Positions 21,335-34,288 of a stretch of DNA of 64,000 bases are shown piece by piece; positions within the stretch are counted from its first letter, which is position 1; each line of letters opens with the position of its first letter. The position numbers and the translations under genes are program-made. Source of the DNA: Sabethes cyaneus. Taxonomy: Eukaryota > Arthropoda > Insecta > Diptera > Culicidae. Under the pieces are notes generated by a model, which searched no databases, was not told the origin of the DNA, and saw nothing but the letters and a program-made list of their open reading frames with translations. The stretch lies in NCBI RefSeq assembly GCF_943734655.1, contig NC_071355.1:239578027-239642026 (forward strand). The letters run 5' to 3'.

Positions 21335-22060
21335 AGAAAAGTCCTAGAGTTTTGCAACCTTCCGCAAAAAAATGTGTTTTGAGTCCTTCAATAATCGCCT
21401 AAAACCATATACTCATGTAAAATGCAACCAACATAAGCAAAGTATGAAAAACTAATTTTTAAAGAATATCTTAAGAAAATGCTCTATAAGTCTGCACTCG
21501 ATAGAGATAGAAATGTGATTTCTTCAGCAAAGTTGTTTGCATTTATATTTACTATAACTTTGTCGAAAAAACCATGTGTCTCTCTACTAACACAAAAGAA
21601 TGGACGTGTATCGAGCCTATAGCGAATGCGAAACACATAAAACGTATGCTTGCCGTACTCTCATTTAGGTGGTTGGGGACAAGCGGAACACATACAAGTT
21701 TATAGTACTCGACTTAAGCTTTAAGATGAGGTGCTGATTGCATAAATCTGCTTGGCCCATTTTACCCCATGTCCCACTCCCATGCGATAACTTAGCAAGT
21801 GAAGGTCCAAGAGATTTGCAGTCTTCTGCAAAAACGTGTATTTTGAGAGCTTTCATAATTACCTAGAACATTGTATTCTTGTAAAATGCAACTAACAAAA
21901 GCTAAGTATGAAAAACCAATTTTTAAAGAAGTTTTGAAGAATATGTCACTCGATAAAGATAGTAATTTTATTTCTTCAGCAAATTTGCTTATTTTTACAT
22001 TATTTACAACTTTGCCGAAGAAACTATGCCTATATTTCCTAACACAAAAAAGTTATTCTT
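21335..22060. repeat. Direct duplication of a 250-270 bp AT-rich unit
   Basis: Unit A (about 21342-21597) and unit B (about 21805-22052) share an ordered series of blocks: GAGTTTTGCAACCTTC / GAGATTTGCAGTCTTC, TGTAAAATGCAAC-AACA, AAGTATGAAAAAC-AATTTTT, CACTCGATA-AGATAG and TTTCTTCAGCAAA. They differ by scattered substitutions. Similar wording recurs at 39390-39650. A repeat family of unknown type; no coding potential. Confidence 0.65.
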
Positions 22061-22439
22061 TTATTTTCATTATAGTAAACGATGACTAACTTTTGACAGT
22101 TTTAGATTAAGGGAAATTTTTATGCGAAAAAAACTGCTGAAGACCATAAATGATAAAATGAAAACAAAAGACACTAGGAAAATAAGTTCCACTTTTCGCC
22201 CTTTTGGACTACTGTGCACCGTGCACTGATCGGCTGTCTACCGATACCGTAGAAAGCGTCTGACCCCGGATGAAAATCTCGTCATCCGTCTTGCACTCTC
22301 CCATCAGAACTGCTTTCAAAGGAAATATTTGCAGAGCCGTAGCGTGACATTGTATAGCGCCTCTGGCGAAGACCCGATAAGATTTTTGATAAGCTTTCAA
22401 ACCACCATTCAGATTCTGAACCTGCCATTGAATTGCGGA

Positions 22440-23480
22440 CCATATTTTCATCAGATTTTGCTCCAAATTTAGAAATCGACTTGGTCTAGATTCTGGATCA
22501 GATTTTGGACCACATTTTTAATCAGATTTTGGACCTAGAGTAGATTTTAGGTCACAGTTTTTTGATCAGTTTTTAAACCTCCAAGCAGATTTCAGATCAG
22601 ATTGTGAATCAGATTCCGGACCTGGACAATACTTTAAACCTGGACTACATTGCAAAACGCATTTTTGTTTATCAACTTTAGTTTTTGATTTTGGAACAGA
22701 ATTGGATTAGATTATAGGCCAAATTGTGAACCACATTTTTATCAGATTTTTGACCAGGTTTTGAATCATACTTTGGAATAGATTTTAGACCCAGATTCTA
22801 GACCTGATCGAAACCTACATTCTGGACCAAATTTTGGACCTAAAATGATTTTTGATAGCATTTTAAGCATTTTTGATTACATTTTCTCATTTTTTGATAG
22901 ATTTTGGATCAGATTATGGACCTGAACAAGCTCTACGAGCTGCATCAGATTTAGAATCACATAGAATCACAATTTATCAGATTTGGACCAGATTTTGGAT
23001 CACATTTTTTATCAACTTTTGGAGATTTTGCTTCCAATTTGGGTCCAGAATCTGAAACTGGACTAGAATGTGAACCACATGTTGGGCCATATTTTTTATC
23101 AAATTTTAGGCCACCATCCAGATTTTGGATTTGAACTAGATTCTGGACCCGATTCTGGAACAGAATGAAATGGTGTTCCTACATCGGATTCTGGGCCAGA
23201 TTATGGACCACATTTTAATAACTTTTGGATTAGATGTGAAACTAGCTTTGAATCACCTACTAAACCAAGAGCAGATTCTGGAGCAAATTTTTATCGGATT
23301 TTAGTTTAAAGGTTGGACCAAATGCCACCAAATTATGGATAAAATTTTGAACCAGATTCTGTACCTGGACCATATTTTGGACCTGGACTATGTCGTGGAC
23401 AGAATTTTTAATCAAATTTTGGAACAGTTTAGGACTAGATTCTGGGCCATGCTTTGAACCATATATTCTATCACGGTTAG
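22440..23480. repeat. Degenerate tandem array of an AGATTTTGGACC-type unit
   Basis: About 1 kb is built from decayed copies of a roughly 12-bp unit, AGATTTTGGACC, with variants such as GATCAGATTTTGGA and CTGGACCAGATT. Direct copies of a non-array sequence flank it: GTAGCGTGACATTG at 22339 and GTAGCATGACATTG at 23506, each followed by TGGCGAAG-CCCGAT. The core on the other strand is GGTCCAAAATCT. No protein is implied by the frames in it. Confidence 0.8.
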
Positions 23481-25106
23481 ACCTGGTTCCAGCTTTCAGA
23501 GCGTCGTAGCATGACATTGCGGTGGCCTTGGCGAAGGCCCGATTTCGCGCCTCCTCGTTTCTTAAATCAGTGTTTCTTTGAAGTTTTTTTTGGTTTAGAC
23601 TATCATACATGATGCGTACAACTCCTTATATCCAGTAATTCGCTACATTCGAGAGTACCTCACTAAGGTTCAGGCCTTTGCTGGCGCTCCATAGAACTAG
23701 CGCCCTTGGCAGGGGCCAGTCTGACCAACTGCACGCTACGGCGCTATTTGTTTTGAAAGTGGGTGAGAAGCCATGGTTGGAGGCTTCGGAGCAACTCTTC
23801 ATGTCCTTCTCGACCAACACCTTCAGCTTTGAGATTTGGACTTCCGGCGAATCTTGTAAACGGTGATTGGCGGGGCATTTGACATCGAATCGACATTGGA
23901 ACCAATAGAATCATTAATGAGAAATGTTATTGAACATTTGTTTTGTGTTATCGCTTGTAGGTGACACAGGATTGGTGAACGACGCGACAGCATTTCTTAT
24001 GTGGTCCGTGTGATTTAGTGACGATAACTACTTCTTCTACTAATGCCTCACTTTATGTGACCTTCCATAGAAGTTCTTTTGTTCGTTTCACTTCGTTTTG
24101 AGTGAGAACTTTGAGTTGTAGATTTTTCTTCCTTTTATTTTAATTTAAGTTATCCACGTATCAGAACAAGGATGCCACCGTTCCTCAAAGCTTTGTCCAT
24201 GAATTGAACAGGAAGATTGCCTTTCTTCCTTAGTCGGTGCAATCTGATAGCTCGACTGAGTATAAATCGTTGTATTTTAACAGGTAGCTCGGTCCACGCA
24301 ACCAGGGATTCTGCAGGTTCTCTGTTTCGCTCCTTGCATGATCAACATTTATTTTGTAGGGATACATCTTAACTCCATCGGATCGGTGACCGTCAAAAAA
24401 AGATGTCAAATTTATGGATGGTACCATTGACGATTCATGAGAATAATAGCAATATGCTCGACTTTGCCACTGTGCAGCAGGCGCTTGGAAATTTTGTGGT
24501 GTTTGTTTAATTACCGAATGTAGCAGTTTATTTTCCAAAGAAAAAGTTGTTGAAATCAGCCTAACAATACATAGTGGAAGCATGGTAGAAGTACATCAAT
24601 CTCAAACCAGCAGTAAAACTCCAACTTCTGATTAGATAATTTAGTCACGAACTATAAAAGCTTTTCATCCAAAGAATCTGAAGTACTTAGATAGTGTATT
24701 GATTGTAATTCCAATCACGCTTTAGTTCAGTCATCCCGACTAGATAAAAGAACTAAGAAGGGGTTGGAGACGTGGAAAATCTCACCCACACTTAGTGAGT
24801 CAGTATTTAATCGAAACATTCGCACACCCTCTATTTATCCCGAGTGTCGTACTCGATAGTACTTCATTCGGAAAGGACTACCATCGCGGACGTCGTCGTC
24901 GTCGTCCTCATCGCGACGGCAATCTCAAGTAGCTGCGATAGATAACACTCCGCTCTCTCCCTGATGAATATAATTAAGCCTTCTTCAGCAATTTGTTCAA
25001 TCAAAATTATAAACCAACCCACCACGGTGGACTTGCCCGGAGACCGCGCAAGCTGGGGAGCTTCCTTCCCAAGAGGCGCCGATTAGAGTGAAATGTTTAG
25101 TGTCCG

Positions 25107-25132
25107 GACCGACCGACCGACCGACCGACCGG
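25107..25132. repeat. CGAC/GACC tandem microsatellite
   Basis: Six or so copies of the tetramer CGAC in tandem, in a GC-rich setting. Confidence 0.85.
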
Positions 25133-27122
25133 CCGAGCGCAGTCAGTCAACCCGGCAGCCCGGAGAAAGGAAATTAAAATGAAAAACCGACTGCTTGGTG
25201 TGGCCTCCGCTGCTGTGCGCTGCCAGGGGAAAAACGACTTAAATTCTCTTAATTTTCATTTTTATGTTTTCAGCCAAACATTCCTTCAGCAAGCTCAGCT
25301 GGTTGTTGTTTTTATTAGTGTTGTTGTTGTTGCCGTTTGTTTGTTTGTTGCTGGTCATGCAGGGCAAGTCCGCCGCCGCCGCCGCCGCCAGTCGACAGCG
25401 AGGAATTATTCAGTCCAAGCAGGCGCAGGCTTTGGTTACACAGAACCGGGCGAGGGTTGCTTCCGATGTTACCGAGATACGCAAAATTTATGTATTTCTT
25501 TCTTGCGGAGCAGCTCGGGGAGAGATTGGGGTCCGCCCCGCTACCAACAGACCGCTCCCCTGAACTTGTTTGTTCTGCTTCCATCCATCCGCTGCTGCTG
25601 CTTGGAACCGGATGCTTCCATTTGAATCCGACTGCTGAAACGGAAATAGCGCACCAGAGTCGTCATCATCATTATCCTTTGTTTGCATTAATTTTATTTC
25701 GCCGTGGATAAAGTTGTTCGTTCGTGTCGGTCCGTCCTCCCACGCCGTCAGTCAGCGACACGGACACTACGGCAGCAGCATGTGGTGTACTGAAAGCCGG
25801 TTGGTTGGACTGGGCGGGGAGGGGGTCAGGAATGTTACTCCAACGGCACTGGAACTGACAAGGATTTGAGCCGTATAACAGCCGAAGCGGAATAAGTTAA
25901 TAAGACCGTTAAATTTAAATTCTCGTTTTCATGTCTAATTGTGATGTGGAACCTTGCGGGGCCCGTACCGTCAACCGCCGACCGTCGACCGTCGCCAGCC
26001 GGAATGACGGGCAGTAAGCGAGCTTCCGTGCGGCGGGAACAATTCGGATAACAAGCTTTAAATGAATTACTTGGCTCGGGGTGCTAAGAATGAGGTGCTA
26101 ATTTATGCTACATGACGACGACTGTGACGACGATGACATCGAGATGAGTGTTGGCCGGCTGTGATGTCCAAATAAGTCAATTCTAGTAAGGTGCTAAATT
26201 GAGAGGCTTTGTCAAAATCAGTGTGAGGTGATTTAATCCGTTTTTTACTCATTCACCTATCAATTGGCATCACCAGGTAACTAATTTTCCATGGCAACGA
26301 CGTAACATGAAAACCAAAAGATTTTTTCATAATAAAAGTTGTTTCCAAAATTCGTTTTTCCGCTAAATTTCTAAAGCTAATATTAAATCCAACATCCACA
26401 GATATTCATTAGTTCCTCCTAAATTACCTGCCCTATTCAGCACAGATAAACAGTTCCACACACACACACTTCCGGTTCCGGGCTTTTGCTCTCCTTCACT
26501 TGGAGTGTTCGACCGAACGGCCTCTCGAATAAAAAGGGTTAAACCGCTTTATCCTACTTTACTACTTGGGATAGCTTCGATTTCTCGGCTGTTTTCGAGC
26601 CTCAACCGAAATCGTTTTATACTTGATACAATAATACCATTGCGTCCGTGTCGGTTCGATGATTCGAAGCAATTTGCTCCAATCTAAAGCGGGAGGGTAG
26701 TACTATTCGAACAAACTATTTCCCATCCGAAAATCCTTTCACTCTGTGTGTCGGGATTTAGAGTTGAGTGTTGCTGAATGGATTACCACTTCCCATAACC
26801 TATCAATTATATTGGCGAACGGAATCGATCTGGTCGGGTCGACCATGAATGTAGGTTATTAGAGCAAACCGGTAGAAGCTTTTGGGGTTTTCTTTCCTCA
26901 CAGCATCGAAAAAAAAACAGAACCGGTACCATTGAACACACGAATGTAATTCCAAGGCAACGGAAAATAAGGCATATTATTCATACTCAATCAATATTCA
27001 TAAATTCGCCAGTCATCGTCATAATAGTGTTGCCAGCGAATTTGCACATTTGCCGGTACCTCATAGTTGGGTAGAACATGTTCTGCAAAATATCAAAACC
27101 GGCAGATGTCGAACAAAATCGA

Positions 27123-27145
27123 CTGTTGTTGTTGTTGTTGTTGTG
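27123..27145. repeat. GTT triplet repeat
   Basis: About seven tandem GTT/TTG triplets, followed by a C-rich run. Confidence 0.85.
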
Positions 27146-27375
27146 TTGTTACCCCCTCCACCCCCGTCGGGAAAATCGGACGAAGCTTGCTTGGATGCTT
27201 ACCAGGGGGGTTTCACCATAAATGTAGCGAGCAAATAACGACGTTTATGTCGTCGACGAAGTCGCAATGGTCTATGAATATTTCACCGATCCTTGCCCGC
27301 TGAAATATACAAATGTTACACACAGATGACGATGACGATGATGATGTGAGACGTACCATCTGCTGGTAGCAAACT

Positions 27376-27402
27376 GAGACTGAGACTGAGACTGAGACTG
27401 AG
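27376..27402. repeat. GAGACT hexamer repeat
   Basis: Four to five tandem copies of a GAGACT/ACTGAG hexamer. Confidence 0.85.
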
Positions 27403-28058
27403 GTTCTTTCGTTCGAGCAATCGAATACCGTCAAAGAGGCAATATTCAATCGTTTTTGCGAGTAGCATCAGGGTATGCTGATTAAAGCTCATGAATTATG
27501 AACTACAATTCATGAGATCGCATACTGTTTTGCCTATTGCGAAGCAATACAAATTCCATCGGATGCAAATGAAAAACCTTATCAGTCGTCGGGGGAAGGT
27601 GAGGGGTGTATACGTCAAACGATCACAATTTTGGGTTGCAAAATTTTCCAATCAAGCGCAAATGTGGAAAATTTCGCGAACAAAAGCCGGCTGCCATTGG
27701 ACGGCCAAGGATTACTAAAACAATACACACAAACAGTCGACATTAAGTGTGCTGCCTGCTAGGCTCTTGCGAATCCACCGAGCCATGCGAAAGGTGATCC
27801 ACCAGTACCAGTAGGCGTCGCTTTGCATACCGAAAGATGAAAGAAAATGTGCGTCGCCTCTTCAAATGCCACTGCTCGATGTGCAGTGTGCCGCGTGAAT
27901 CGGCTCGAGAAGATTCAAATGGCTCACGCACACACAAGGGCTTTGCTGTTCGTTGCGTCGCACAGTGAGTCAAATCGCTTCCAAAAATCGACTAGAGTAA
28001 AACTTATTAAAATGCCTTTGAAAACTGTTTTCTTCAACGACAAAGATTAAAGAATTAA

Positions 28059-28087
28059 TGTATGTATGTATGTATGTATGTATGTAA
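28059..28087. repeat. TATG tetramer repeat
   Basis: About seven tandem TATG/GTAT units. Confidence 0.85.
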
Positions 28088-29244
28088 TTATATGTATCTG
28101 TTAATATAATATCTGACTAAAATATCAAGGGGAGAGAATAAATTTGGTATTACCTGGCGGAAAAATGATCCAAATATTATTACGTTAGGAAGAAGAAAGC
28201 TCTAGTCTAGTGCATCAGCAGCAGATTTCATTCGTACCACTCCTAAAAATATGTCCGATCCACCTCCACCTGTACTCCGAAACTCTACTTTCATCTAGGC
28301 ATTAGTCAGTAGCATACAATAGAACGATTTTTTCTTGGATTTGAAGCTCATGTCTTAAGTGGCCTGATTTTACCGCCAAACTTTGCATTGACCTACAAAC
28401 GCACTCCTGGCCTTCGGGATTCGTGTCTGCAAATCAGTTCTACTGCCAACAGCTGGCATTGTATGGCTGCGAAGATATTAAAAAACTGCATAATTTTCAC
28501 TTCCATCAATTTGGTATTTGCGACACCGACTTTGAGACCTGCTACATTGGAATTGTCGAAGAAATCATCAAGCTTGCCTTGCATGTCGGATCTTTGCTCT
28601 TTCAGCGCCGCAAGAGAATTTTGTCAACCAGATTGCGGGTTTCCAGGTAATCTTCGATTTGTTGTTTTATCAATGGTTCCATTTGTAACCCCGTCCATAA
28701 CGAGATATCGAAACGGACTAGCTTATCTAAGGCTTTTTCACGCCTTAGTGCTTCTCTGGGAAGCCAGATAAATTCACGGTTGAGTCGGTCAAGGGCCTTT
28801 TGAACAAACAGACACCAGAGGTCGATCGCGATTTACTAGATATTTTTGAAGAACTGATCGCGCCTCAGAGTTTATGTAGTTGATGCGACACACTATGGGC
28901 GTCAGCGTAGGTTTGTTGACCTCGGACTCGGAAAGATTGTTCAACATATTCAGCCCAACACTTAAGTTGATCTATACGATCAGTCAGTAACTGACTAGCT
29001 AAATGTCGTATAATAAGCAGAATTCTCTATTGCTAGTGGTCTTTCCTTCATACCCAGTAATGGAGCTGACTCAGAAGAAAACAGATTGGCAGCCCCGTCA
29101 GCGGGATAGGGACTTCAGGCAAACAACCTACTATACCCGAAAACAAAAACAGTTACTGAAAATCAAAAATGAAATCAATTTGGCTTATTGGTAATGACCT
29201 TTATAGTATGAAAATACGGGCACAAATCGGGACATGAAATAAAC

Positions 29245-32200
29245 TGGCCCTCGTCCAGCAGGCTACACTGGCTCAACTTGCAAGATATGCTTGCCACCTG
29301 GAGTTTGAAATCATGGGGTGAAGCGAGGTATGTTGGTCGGATACTGGGTCGGGACAAGTCTGGCTCTACTCTGGAATACGAAGAGAAATACGAAGCTGGA
29401 TTCCTGGAATACGAACCTGGATTCCTACTAGGCCTAGGGGCATATGCAGCCCAGATGAAGTGGGAACCGATAAATGGAAGAATAATCGTGGCCAGGTTTA
29501 GATCATGGGTTACACCTTACAGCAATCCAGTGAAATAAATAAAATTTCTATTTTTTACTAAACAATATGGTTGAGAAAATCCCGAAGCGGGAGTGGATCT
29601 CGGGACATGCAAATCCATTTAGGCGACTTTTAACTGTTGAAATCGTTTACACATAATAATGTCCATATAAATATCCATATAAACATTTAAGGACTGCTAC
29701 CTTATGGTAATTGGTTACCGACTTCAGTTCAGTGGAGATGAAACAAGGGCATAAAGAAGAGGTGAACCAGCCGCAGGCTGAAAACCTCTCTAATATAGAA
29801 TTAAAAAAAAAAAGGGCATAAAGAATAAAGAATCAGAAGATCACAAGTTCCGTTGAGGTGACTGGCTTAATTAAAGGCCTTGACTCGGCCACTTCATTTC
29901 CTACTGTATACGGAGTAACAAGATCCAGCCTAGAGCTGAAAAAGTCAAACATATAAGTGCTTACAATCCACAGCGACGTGGAGTCATTTTTGTGATCGTA
30001 AACTGAAATATAAATCGTAATTAGAATTAGCCAGTCACCCGTTTGAAGCGCTTAGCAGCCAAATTGTCACACCCAGAACAACGCTTTCGATCTGAGGTGG
30101 ACCCGGCTGCGGATTAATTTTGGATATAAAACCGGTGAAACCCAGTCGTTACCCATGTGGTCCGTTAACATCACGGGAACCCTTGGCCACGACGGCCCTC
30201 GTAGAACAACATTCCGACTGAAGTTTCTTGTTAGTTTCTTGATTTCATACCGCATTGATAGGATAAATAATAATAAATGGATACGTTAAAAGTAAACTTC
30301 TCTTTTATTTGATTATGTAAATTAGTAATCCCTGAGATCTATAAAGTAGGAAAGCACAAGCGAAATACGAGCTTAAGCCTACTATCAACGCGAAGATTGG
30401 CCCAAACAATGCGAAACTTGAACACACCAGGGGACGCCATGGCCTAAGAGAGATAAACGAAAACGGTGAGCTATTTACAGAGTTTTCAAACAGGCAAAAT
30501 CAGATATCAGCATCTGTGGTTCAAGCAGCAAGCTCCCCACAATCATGTCTTTATCACTGATGGATCGCTCTTACCCTACAGATCAGCACATAAGGTCATG
30601 TGGGTTTCCCGCGACGGCCGAACAGAAGACCAAATTGATCGAACAACTTGAATCCAAAGAGTCAGAGTTGCTACCTGGTGGAACCGTTCAAGACTAATGG
30701 ACCGGCATCAAGAACGCCTTCATCACTACCAGTGACGAAACCCTCGGCAAAGCAAGCAGCGGTTGGAGGGAGTGGATCTCGGATGAAACTTGAAGGAATA
30801 TCGACGAACGGAGAGAGACGAAAACCGGCATTGAGCGTCGGTCGTCGCATTAATCGCGTCAACTCTGAGGCGCCATCACTGGATGAAATTGAAGCAGTCA
30901 TCAAGTGTATGAAATCCGGTGACCGGACGAGAGCCATAAATACGATAGCCATACGGGCGGTTGCCATACATACGAATGACATATAGACGAATGCCATAAT
31001 GTATGTTTGCCATAATGTACTCAACGTTTCATAGATGATTCAGGGCGAGCCGGCCGAAGGTAACGGCGAGTGTTCGCCGGTGACCCGCCGTCGGAAGCGC
31101 CGGCCACTGCGGGGAAGTAGCCTCCCCCCCCACAGAAATCTCATCTGTCTAGGTCTATTCGTTTTCCTAGGTTTGCTGTCCTCTAGTTAGTTTTCCCTAG
31201 TCCTCGCATCGAGATGCCCTTTATAAAATCAAAAGCGGCAAAGCCACTTTTTTTTAAACTGAATCAGTTAGGCCTCTTGCGACTTGGTCACGCAGGTCCT
31301 CTAAACTTTGAACTGGCCGAAGTGTAGCTATATATGGCTGATGGGGTGTCGTCATGAAATCCAATAGAGTGCCAGCGATAGACTGCATTTCAGCCAAGAT
31401 GCTCAAATCTGACCCATCTTTGTCAGACCAGATGATGCATCAGATATTCATCATTCAGATCTAAATGAAACCGAAGCTTTTCCGGTAGACTGCATGCAAG
31501 GCATATTGGCCAAGTCCCTAAAAATGGAAACCTAACTGGATGTGGTAACTGGCGTGGCATAACGTTGCCCTATATTACTCTGAAAGTACTTTGTGTGGTA
31601 ATTATCAACCGGATCCAGGAGAAGATCAACACTACTCTCCGGAGGCGGCAAGCTGGATTCGTGCTGGCCGATCATGTGTAGATCATATCACAACGCTCCG
31701 CATTATATCGGAGCAGATCATCGAATTTTAGGACTCTCTTTGAGGTCATCAACGAGAGTCCTGGAATTCGTTGGTCTGTTCCGATCGTTGTTCGTTGATT
31801 TTGAAAATGCGTTATGGGGGGGGGGAGTGCACTCAGGCGTAGAGGAATTTCAAATAAACTACCCCATCTCATCGAGGCTCAGTACCAGGCGTTCGCGTGC
31901 AAGGTGTAGGACAACGGCGTTTTGTCCGACCTTATATGGTGCTGGTGTGAGACAGGGCTGTATTTTATTACCGCTACTGTTTCTCATCGTTATGGATGAG
32001 ATATTGGTTGGAGCGATTAATAGTAGACCAAACCGTGTGGCTAAATGACCTCGACTTAGCCGACGACCTTGTCTTGCTCGCGCAACGCCGAAACGATATG
32101 CAAAGCATATTAGTTGACCTCTCCGAGAGCTCCTAGACAGCAGGTCTAATAGTCAATGTAGCGAAAACTAAGTTTATGATAGTGAACACTGACAACTTCA

Positions 32201-32260
32201 CAGTAGCGAAATCTTTTATATCGAATTAATTTTTAGAAAGCGTTTCGTCTTTAAAAGAAC
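29245..32260 (+). pseudogene. Decayed RTE-clade retrotransposon (endonuclease plus RT)
   Basis: Fragments appear in the correct order of an RTE ORF. At 29245-29535, an endonuclease N-terminal part: LAQLARYACHLEFEIMG then SEVCWSD, frameshift, and KWEPINGRIIVARFRS. At about 30385-30650, the endonuclease C-terminal part: NAKIGPNNANLEHTRGRHG, NENGELFTEF, then HKVMWVSRDGRTEDQID. At 30690-30920, the linker: NAFITTSDETLGKA and EAPSLDEIEAVIKCMKSG. At 31540-32240, the RT: NWRGITLPYITLKVL, RRQAGFVLADHV, a damaged palm, LIEAQYQAF and GVRQGCILLPLLFLIVMDE. There are many stops and frameshifts. Non-RTE DNA interrupts it at about 29540-30380 and 30926-31300. It cannot be active. Confidence 0.88.
30926..31020. 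repeat. Degenerate 12-16 bp minisatellite with GCCATA core
   Basis: Six or seven decayed copies of GCCATAnATACGAA / GCCATAATGTA lie in tandem, inside the decayed RTE element. A similar array with GGCATAATGGACG units is at 57950-58135. Confidence 0.65.
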
Positions 32261-32352
32261 GGCTTCTGATCCGGCTAAATCCAAAATTTCTGTAGCGAAA
32301 TCACAGGTATTGAGTAGGCGGGCACATATAATTTTTCTTTGTCTGCAGACGG

Positions 32353-32460
32353 CCCAAGTTGCAATTTGGGTTTTATTATACTCTTATGATGGCATTTAAG
32401 ACCAAAATTGGTCTTGAAGACTACCATAAGAGTACAATAAAACTCACATTGTTGCTTGGG
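32353..32460. mobile_element. Hairpin MITE with CCCAAG ends (108 bp)
   Basis: The whole element is a near-perfect palindrome: CCCAAGTTGCAATTTGGG at the left pairs with CACATTGTTGCTTGGG at the right, with further pairing through TTTTATTATACTCTTATG and a central AAGACCAAAATTGGTCTT. It is flanked by GG on both sides. The termini match the larger elements at 42549-43724 and 58243-59116. Confidence 0.8.
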
Positions 32461-32461
32461 G

Positions 32462-33534
32462 GTGAATACGTCCAATTCCTGAGCATACGTCCTATTCCTA
32501 CATACTGCAACATGACTTGAACGGAACTTTTACATTCCCTTCCTTGCCAGATATGTCCAATAAATGTTGCAACAATCAAAAACGAAATATTTTACGTTTT
32601 CCCGGCAATAGTTCTAGAGCAATGGGATCTTTCCTAACTGCTAGCGATTTTCGACCTATCCTTTGTAATATTTACTAGAGCTACAATCGATGAGCAGGTG
32701 CAGCTACGTAAGTTATGAAATGGCACAACCTGAAAAGTGGGACGGACTTCTAAGATTTATTTTGTTTGAACAAAACACGGGCTAAATAAAGCACGGAAGC
32801 TCAGTAGGGCTATCTATTTTTGTGAAGCAAGCAGACGCAAAGGTGTCATCGGCGTCAGTAAGAAAGCCGTCAAGAGGTTTGGCAAAGCACATCATCAAGA
32901 GAGGCAAGAAGAAGAAGACGCTCAAATCTGTACAATCTGTCTGTTGCTGGCTGATGAGTTTGCTAAGCAGGCAGTTTTTTTTTTATTTTTTAAATGGCCC
33001 ACCACTACCCCCACACCAAAAAGCTCTAAGGATGAGCCCCCTGGTAATGAGCTCGTCTAATCTATAGGAAAAAGGAAAGCAAATAATGAACAAACAAAAA
33101 AATCCGAGACGTGTAATTTATTGGTGTGTTTGCAAGTAATGTATACTTGACAAAACTAACATCAAAAAGTGATTCCCAGTGGAAGTTCATTCCTTTGAAG
33201 GGATCCCAAAAACTAAATAGACAGATACAAATATAATTAACAAGTTAACTAGACATTTAATGAGTGTATTTAAGTTTTATAATGCTGTTATATATTACAC
33301 TTGTTATAAGTAAATATTGCAAGCCTGAATCATGATAATTAAACAAACCGTCCTTTTGAGGGTCAACACATATTGGTTGAAGAATTATTTGTATATTCTT
33401 GCGCATCTAAAATTATGAAGCTAATATTATTTTTGATGTTTTAATTAAGCAAAAGTTTGTTGAATTCTTCGTCGTTGCGGATAACTAGGTAACAAGGTTT
33501 CTTATTGTCACAGGTGGCATTTTCTGCCAATTTC
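32462..33534. other. Spacer without a supported gene
   Basis: Mixed AT-rich sequence between the RTE/MITE block and the mariner pseudogene. The 81-aa plus-strand frame at 32822-33067 is Lys/Ser-rich and has no domain; treated as chance. Confidence 0.4.
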
Positions 33535-34288
33535 TCAGTTCGCCAAAAAAAATTCTACATGAGTATATTGAAAATAAGAATCTATCACATCGTGCCATCG
33601 GTAAAAACGAGGGGGTTTCAAATTCTACGGTTTCTCGTGTCATAAAACGGTACGCAGAACGTCTGACAGTCGTAAGCCAACTTACTTTACTTACTTATGT
33701 GCCCATGTCCACCGGTCCGGTTGAACAAAGGGATGAAATCAGAGATCTCCACTGCTGACGGTTACCCGCCATGGCTTTACCTGTCGCCAGGACAGGTTCT
33801 CATCTACAGCTCGGAAGTCGTTAGTTAACCTGCGTCGCCAAGAGCCGCTGGGTCTGCCTCTTCCACGCTGTCCTTGTGGATTCCAGTCGAGTACTTCTCT
33901 GCAGACCTCGTTCGCTCCTTTCCTCCAGATGTGTCCAATCAACTTCACCTACGTTCACAGATTACTATGGCTATCGCCCGTTGATGAGTCGTAAGCCAAG
34001 ATGCGGAGAAAACAATCGTTCGTATAATGTTAACGATTGCATGTAGTTATGTGATGTGGGACGAGATGTGGTAAAAAGCTTATGAGTCAAAACTCGAGTT
34101 GGATTACGTATGTTCAAGGTTCAGAAGGCTCCAAACCGTAACGGAAAACACAATACGGTCAAGAAAATCCGTGCCCAGAATTTATACGCAGACGAAACCA
34201 CACTGCTGCGCTATGGACGATGAGACCTGCGTGAAAACGGACTTCAACCAGATTCCAGAAAACCAGTATTTCACTCCCAAAGAGATAT

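Larger units (their letters stand above)
23550..29244. other. Long low-repeat stretch without a supported gene
   Basis: No ORF here has a recognisable domain. The 24.8-26.1 kb part is GC-richer with CGAC, GTC and GCC simple repeats, and looks like promoter or 5' UTR DNA of a gene whose other exons are not visible; overlapping open frames at 25179-25711 arise on both strands from this composition. Simple repeats at 27.1, 27.4 and 28.06 kb. A minus-strand segment near 28580-28690 (MEPLIKQQIEDYLETRNL) faintly resembles a retrotransposon RT. Confidence 0.4.

Noticed and set aside
22440..23480. CRISPR-like array
   Set aside because: Units are short, degenerate and without unique spacers of constant size, and the genome is eukaryotic.
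25179..25711. Cluster of ORFs up to 148 aa on both strands
   Set aside because: Driven by GTT and GCC simple repeats and GC-rich DNA; no domain or splice evidence.
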